A DNA stretch of 6,615 bases, taken from positions 1 to 6,615 of the forward strand of contig JALAGW010000375.1 of assembly GCA_022712235.1 (NCBI GenBank). The letters are read 5' to 3'. Below, piece by piece: positions 4,875-6,615 of the stretch. The stretch's first letter is position 1; each line of letters opens with the position of its first letter. This DNA is from Brevundimonas sp. (GTDB taxonomy: Bacteria; Pseudomonadota; Alphaproteobacteria; Caulobacterales; Caulobacteraceae). A program made the translations under genes and the position numbers. A model generated the notes under the pieces. That model ran no database searches. It saw nothing but the letters and a program-made list of their open reading frames with translations, and had not been told where the DNA came from.

Positions 4875-5339
4875 TTAGCCGACCCTAGGATCGGGTGCAG
4901 AGCGTTTCAGCCCAATGTGCAGGAGCGATAGCATGATCGCGATCCCAAAGGACGCGGCAGCCAGCAGCGTCAGGTCGGGACGTGCGCGGCTAAACAGCAT
5001 TGCAACCCCAAACTCACAAAACAGCACTGCTCTGACGAACAGCAGCGATTTGTCGCCAGCGCGTGAGCCGAATAGCCCCCACTGCGGATCGTTCAGCCTA
5101 GGCCGCTTGGCCCGAAATGGCTGGTCGCCATGCATTTCTCTGTTGGCGGCTTCGATCCCACGGTGACACCGAGGGTCAAAAAGCATTCGGAGAAACAGGA
5201 CCAAAAGTGCAGCCGCACAGACGTAAGTTATGGGCCCCACAAAGGAGCCGACAGGCGGAAATATGACCCCAAGGGCAACGGTTACGCCGCCCACCACAGC
5301 TACAATCAGGGCTGGAAAATACAGCACGTGCCTGCTCAT
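4875..5339 (-). CDS. Orphan four-helix membrane protein, unknown function
   Basis: This 154-residue protein has four predicted membrane segments: about residues 5-27 (VLYFPALIVAVVGGVTVALGV), 31-52 (SFVGPITYVCAAALLVLFLR), 98-116 (SLLFVRAVLFCEFGVAMLF) and 122-145 (LTLLAAASFGIAIMLSLLHI). The hairpins are joined by a charged cytoplasmic-looking loop (53-97) containing DPRCHRGIEAANREMHGDQ. I do not recognise the family. Its base composition is visibly lower in GC than its neighbours (about 53% over 4981-5040 by direct count, against about 67% over 4381-4440 in the kinase gene), and codon use is correspondingly mixed, which suggests recent acquisition or relaxed selection. No Shine-Dalgarno precedes the ATG. 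The gene converges on the kinase gene, with a 49-nt gap in which I see no strong terminator. The open frame with regularly spaced hydrophobic segments makes a real gene likely, but not certain. Confidence 0.65.
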   Translation of the reverse strand: MSRHVLYFPALIVAVVGGVTVALGVIFPPVGSFVGPITYVCAAALLVLFLRMLFDPRCHRGIEAANREMHGDQPFRAKRPRLNDPQWGLFGSRAGDKSLLFVRAVLFCEFGVAMLFSRARPDLTLLAAASFGIAIMLSLLHIGLKRSAPDPRVG

Positions 5340-5344
5340 ACGGA

Positions 5345-5374
5345 ACTCTAGTGTCGCATGATGGATGTCCGCAA
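5345..5374 (-). promoter_or_regulatory. Possible promoter of the membrane protein gene
   Basis: On the minus strand TTGCGG (plus 5369-5374), an 18-nt spacer and TAGAGT (plus 5345-5350) form a weak sigma-70-like pair (3/6 and 4/6 matches). Initiation would fall close to the ATG at 5339, which fits the lack of a Shine-Dalgarno. The -35 part overlaps a short degenerate repeat, so the match may be fortuitous. Confidence 0.22.
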
Positions 5375-5415
5375 CGGGTCGAAAGCGGAGATCCCCAGAG
5401 CGACGTTTTCTTTTC

Positions 5416-5570
5416 TTTCGTCATCCTCCGACGAGCCGCCTTGGCGGCGCAGACCGGGGGACCCAGCGGCGCCCAAGGCGATCTGTCGATCATCGTCTGC
5501 GCGACAGGTTCGCGCTCTCGCGCGCCGCTGGGTCCCCCGGTCTCGCTGCGCTCGCCGGAGGAGGACGAAA
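5416..5570. repeat. Nested palindromic intergenic element, family B
   Basis: This 155-bp element has an outer arm pair of 15 nt (5416-5430, TTTCGTCATCCTCCG, with 5556-5570; 14 of 15 complementary) and an inner pair of 22 nt that is perfectly complementary (5451-5472 with 5522-5543, containing CCGGGGGACCCAGC). Between the left arms lies a local hairpin GCCGCC-TT-GGCGGC (5435-5448). The centre carries a further 6-bp stem CTGTCG / CGACAG (5483-5488 with 5502-5507). It shares no sequence with family A but has the same design. Only one copy lies in the window, so its dispersal in the genome is inferred. Confidence 0.85.
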
Positions 5571-5735
5571 GCCCAAGCGCGCTCCGACGTCCGATACGGG
5601 TCGATTTCGGTCTTGAGCTTCTTCGACGTGACGTTGGCGCTCGGGCCGGCGGTCGGCGCCAGTGTCCGCAATGGATCGTTTTGTGACGCAGGAGGCCAAG
5701 GCGTGCGCCTGGGCTGGGACGCGGCGGAGTCTGTT

Positions 5736-6615
5736 TCAGGCCGCCTGCGGCTGAACCCGCTGGGCGGGCGCGCCGAGCGGAGCCATGGCGCCTTCGGGGG
5801 CGCGCAGGGGGAGGTCGAACCAGACGGTGGTGCCGTGGCCGGGTTCGCTCTCGATGGTCATGCGGCCGCGATGCAGTTCGATCAGAGACTTGGTCAGGGC
5901 CAGGCCGAGGCCGGTGCCTTGCGTGGTCTTGGAGTGCTGGCCCTCGACCTGTTCGAAGGGCTGGGCCAGGCGCTCCAGGTCGGCGGCGGCGATGCCGATG
6001 CCGGTGTCGGTCACCGAGACGCGGACATGGTCGGCGTCATGGGCCGCGACGGTGACGGTGACGGCGCCGCCCTCGGGCGTGAACTTCACCGCGTTGGAGA
6101 TGAGGTTCAGCATCACCTGCTTCAGCCCGCGATGGTCGGCCTCGACCTGCAGGGCTTCGGGCGCGACCAGGCCGAGGGTCAGGCCGGCCTCCATGGCCTT
6201 GCCGCGCATCAGGCGGATGGCGTCGTTGCACAGGCCGTTCAGCGATACGGCCTCGTAGTGCAGGGTCAGCTTGCCGGCCTCGATCTTGGCCATGTCCAGG
6301 ATGTCGTTGATCAGGCTGAGCAGGTGCTGGCCCGACTGATGGATGTCGGCGGCGTAGCCCTTGTAGCGGCGGTCGCCCAGAGGGCCGAACATTTCGCCGG
6401 CCATGATTTCCGAGAAGCCGTTGATGGCGTTCAGCGGGGTGCGCAGTTCATGGCTCATATTGGCCAGGAACTCGGACTTGGCCTGGTTGGCGGCCTCGGC
6501 GCGGGTCATGGCGACTTCATACTTGCGGGCCAGCAGCTGCAGCTTGACCTCGCGGTCCTCCAGTTCGACGACCATGGCGCGCAGTTCGTCGGCGGCGCGG
6601 CGGCGCGCGGCCTCC
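5736..6615 (-). CDS. pleC: PleC-like sensor histidine kinase, N-terminus outside window
   Basis: The frame is open through the right edge (EAARRRAADELRA precedes the first in-window ATG at 6575), so only the C-terminal ~292 residues are present. A charged coiled-coil linker (nt 6615 to about 6480) leads to the dimerisation domain SEFLANMSHELRTPLNAING with the phospho-acceptor His at nt 6450-6452. EMFGPLGDRRYKGYAADI and LINDILDMAKIEAGKL follow. The ATPase domain shows the N box QVMLNLISNAVKFTPEGG, G1 VTDTGIGI, the F box PFEQVEG, and G2 QGTGLGLALTKSLIELHRG. The protein ends with a short Pro/Ala tail. This arrangement closely resembles PleC, the polarly localised kinase/phosphatase of DivK and PleD that controls asymmetric division in Caulobacter. 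DivJ and PdhS share the core, so the ortholog call rests on overall resemblance from memory and cannot be confirmed without the sensor region. No receiver domain follows. No intrinsic terminator is evident downstream. Confidence 0.8.
   Translation of the reverse strand, partial: EAARRRAADELRAMVVELEDREVKLQLLARKYEVAMTRAEAANQAKSEFLANMSHELRTPLNAINGFSEIMAGEMFGPLGDRRYKGYAADIHQSGQHLLSLINDILDMAKIEAGKLTLHYEAVSLNGLCNDAIRLMRGKAMEAGLTLGLVAPEALQVEADHRGLKQVMLNLISNAVKFTPEGGAVTVTVAAHDADHVRVSVTDTGIGIAAADLERLAQPFEQVEGQHSKTTQGTGLGLALTKSLIELHRGRMTIESEPGHGTTVWFDLPLRAPEGAMAPLGAPAQRVQPQAA

Larger units (their letters stand above)
5340..5735. other. Non-coding stretch between membrane protein gene and PleC-like kinase gene
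   Basis: About 395 bp hold no gene I can support. Open frames here run through the inverted repeat on both strands and give Arg/Ala/Gly/Pro-rich peptides typical of GC-rich shadows. The stretch contains the nested palindrome at 5416-5570 and three degenerate copies of a motif close to TGTCCGNAACGGGTCG (5366-5381, 5588-5603, 5663-5678). It also contains a small palindrome AGGCG-TG-CGCCT (5699-5710) 26 nt beyond the kinase stop, without a T-tract, so no convincing intrinsic terminator for the kinase gene is visible. Confidence 0.6.

Noticed and set aside
3427..4878. A 483-codon open frame overlapping nearly the whole sensor kinase gene in another frame
   Set aside because: Its product is Gly/Ala/Arg/Pro-rich without domain motifs, and the overlapping frame has every kinase box. 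Long shadow frames are expected at this GC content.
5351..5699. Several overlapping open frames on both strands in the non-coding stretch
   Set aside because: They traverse the perfect inverted repeat, so both strands give similar Arg/Ala/Gly/Pro-rich peptides. No ribosome binding site or domain supports any of them.

Overview
The window is high-GC alphaproteobacterial DNA, most likely from Caulobacterales (Caulobacter/Brevundimonas type). Three things point there: a PleC-like hybrid of linker, HisKA and HATPase domains at the right edge, a PhoQ/FeuQ-like sensor operon, and nested palindromic intergenic repeats. The placement is an inference from protein style and composition, not from a marker gene.

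Layout. The 3' part of thiD (thiamin pyrimidine kinase) enters from the left edge and ends at 668. A gene for a small nucleotidyltransferase-fold protein (879-1445) follows on the same strand. Each of these two genes is followed, 3 nt after its stop codon, by a copy of the same ~170-bp nested inverted repeat (672-841 and 1449-1615). A gene for a small exported basic protein (1707-2093, minus strand) converges on the second copy and has a clear intrinsic terminator at 1621-1657.

The centre is a divergent regulatory region (2094-2349). To its right lies a PhoP/PhoQ-like operon: a periplasmic PepSY-type gene (2350-2688), an OmpR/PhoP-family response regulator (2689-3369) and a PhoQ/FeuQ-like sensor kinase (3377-4825). 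The PepSY-type gene carries an in-frame amber codon at 2461-2463 but is otherwise open to its natural stop, which directly abuts the regulator start. The divergent region holds three 11-bp-period direct repeats of a GTTCAG-like hexamer, one facing each gene. They look like binding sites for a PhoP-type regulator and suggest autoregulation plus control of the exported protein.

To the right of the operon is an orphan four-helix membrane protein gene on the minus strand (4875-5339) with clearly lower GC. A ~395-bp non-coding stretch with a second, unrelated nested inverted repeat (5416-5570) follows. Last is the 3' part of a PleC-like histidine kinase gene (minus strand, from 5736 out through the right edge).

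The most notable items are the amber-interrupted periplasmic gene in the position of a FeuN-type inhibitor, the shared candidate operators in the divergent region, and the two families of nested palindromic repeats.
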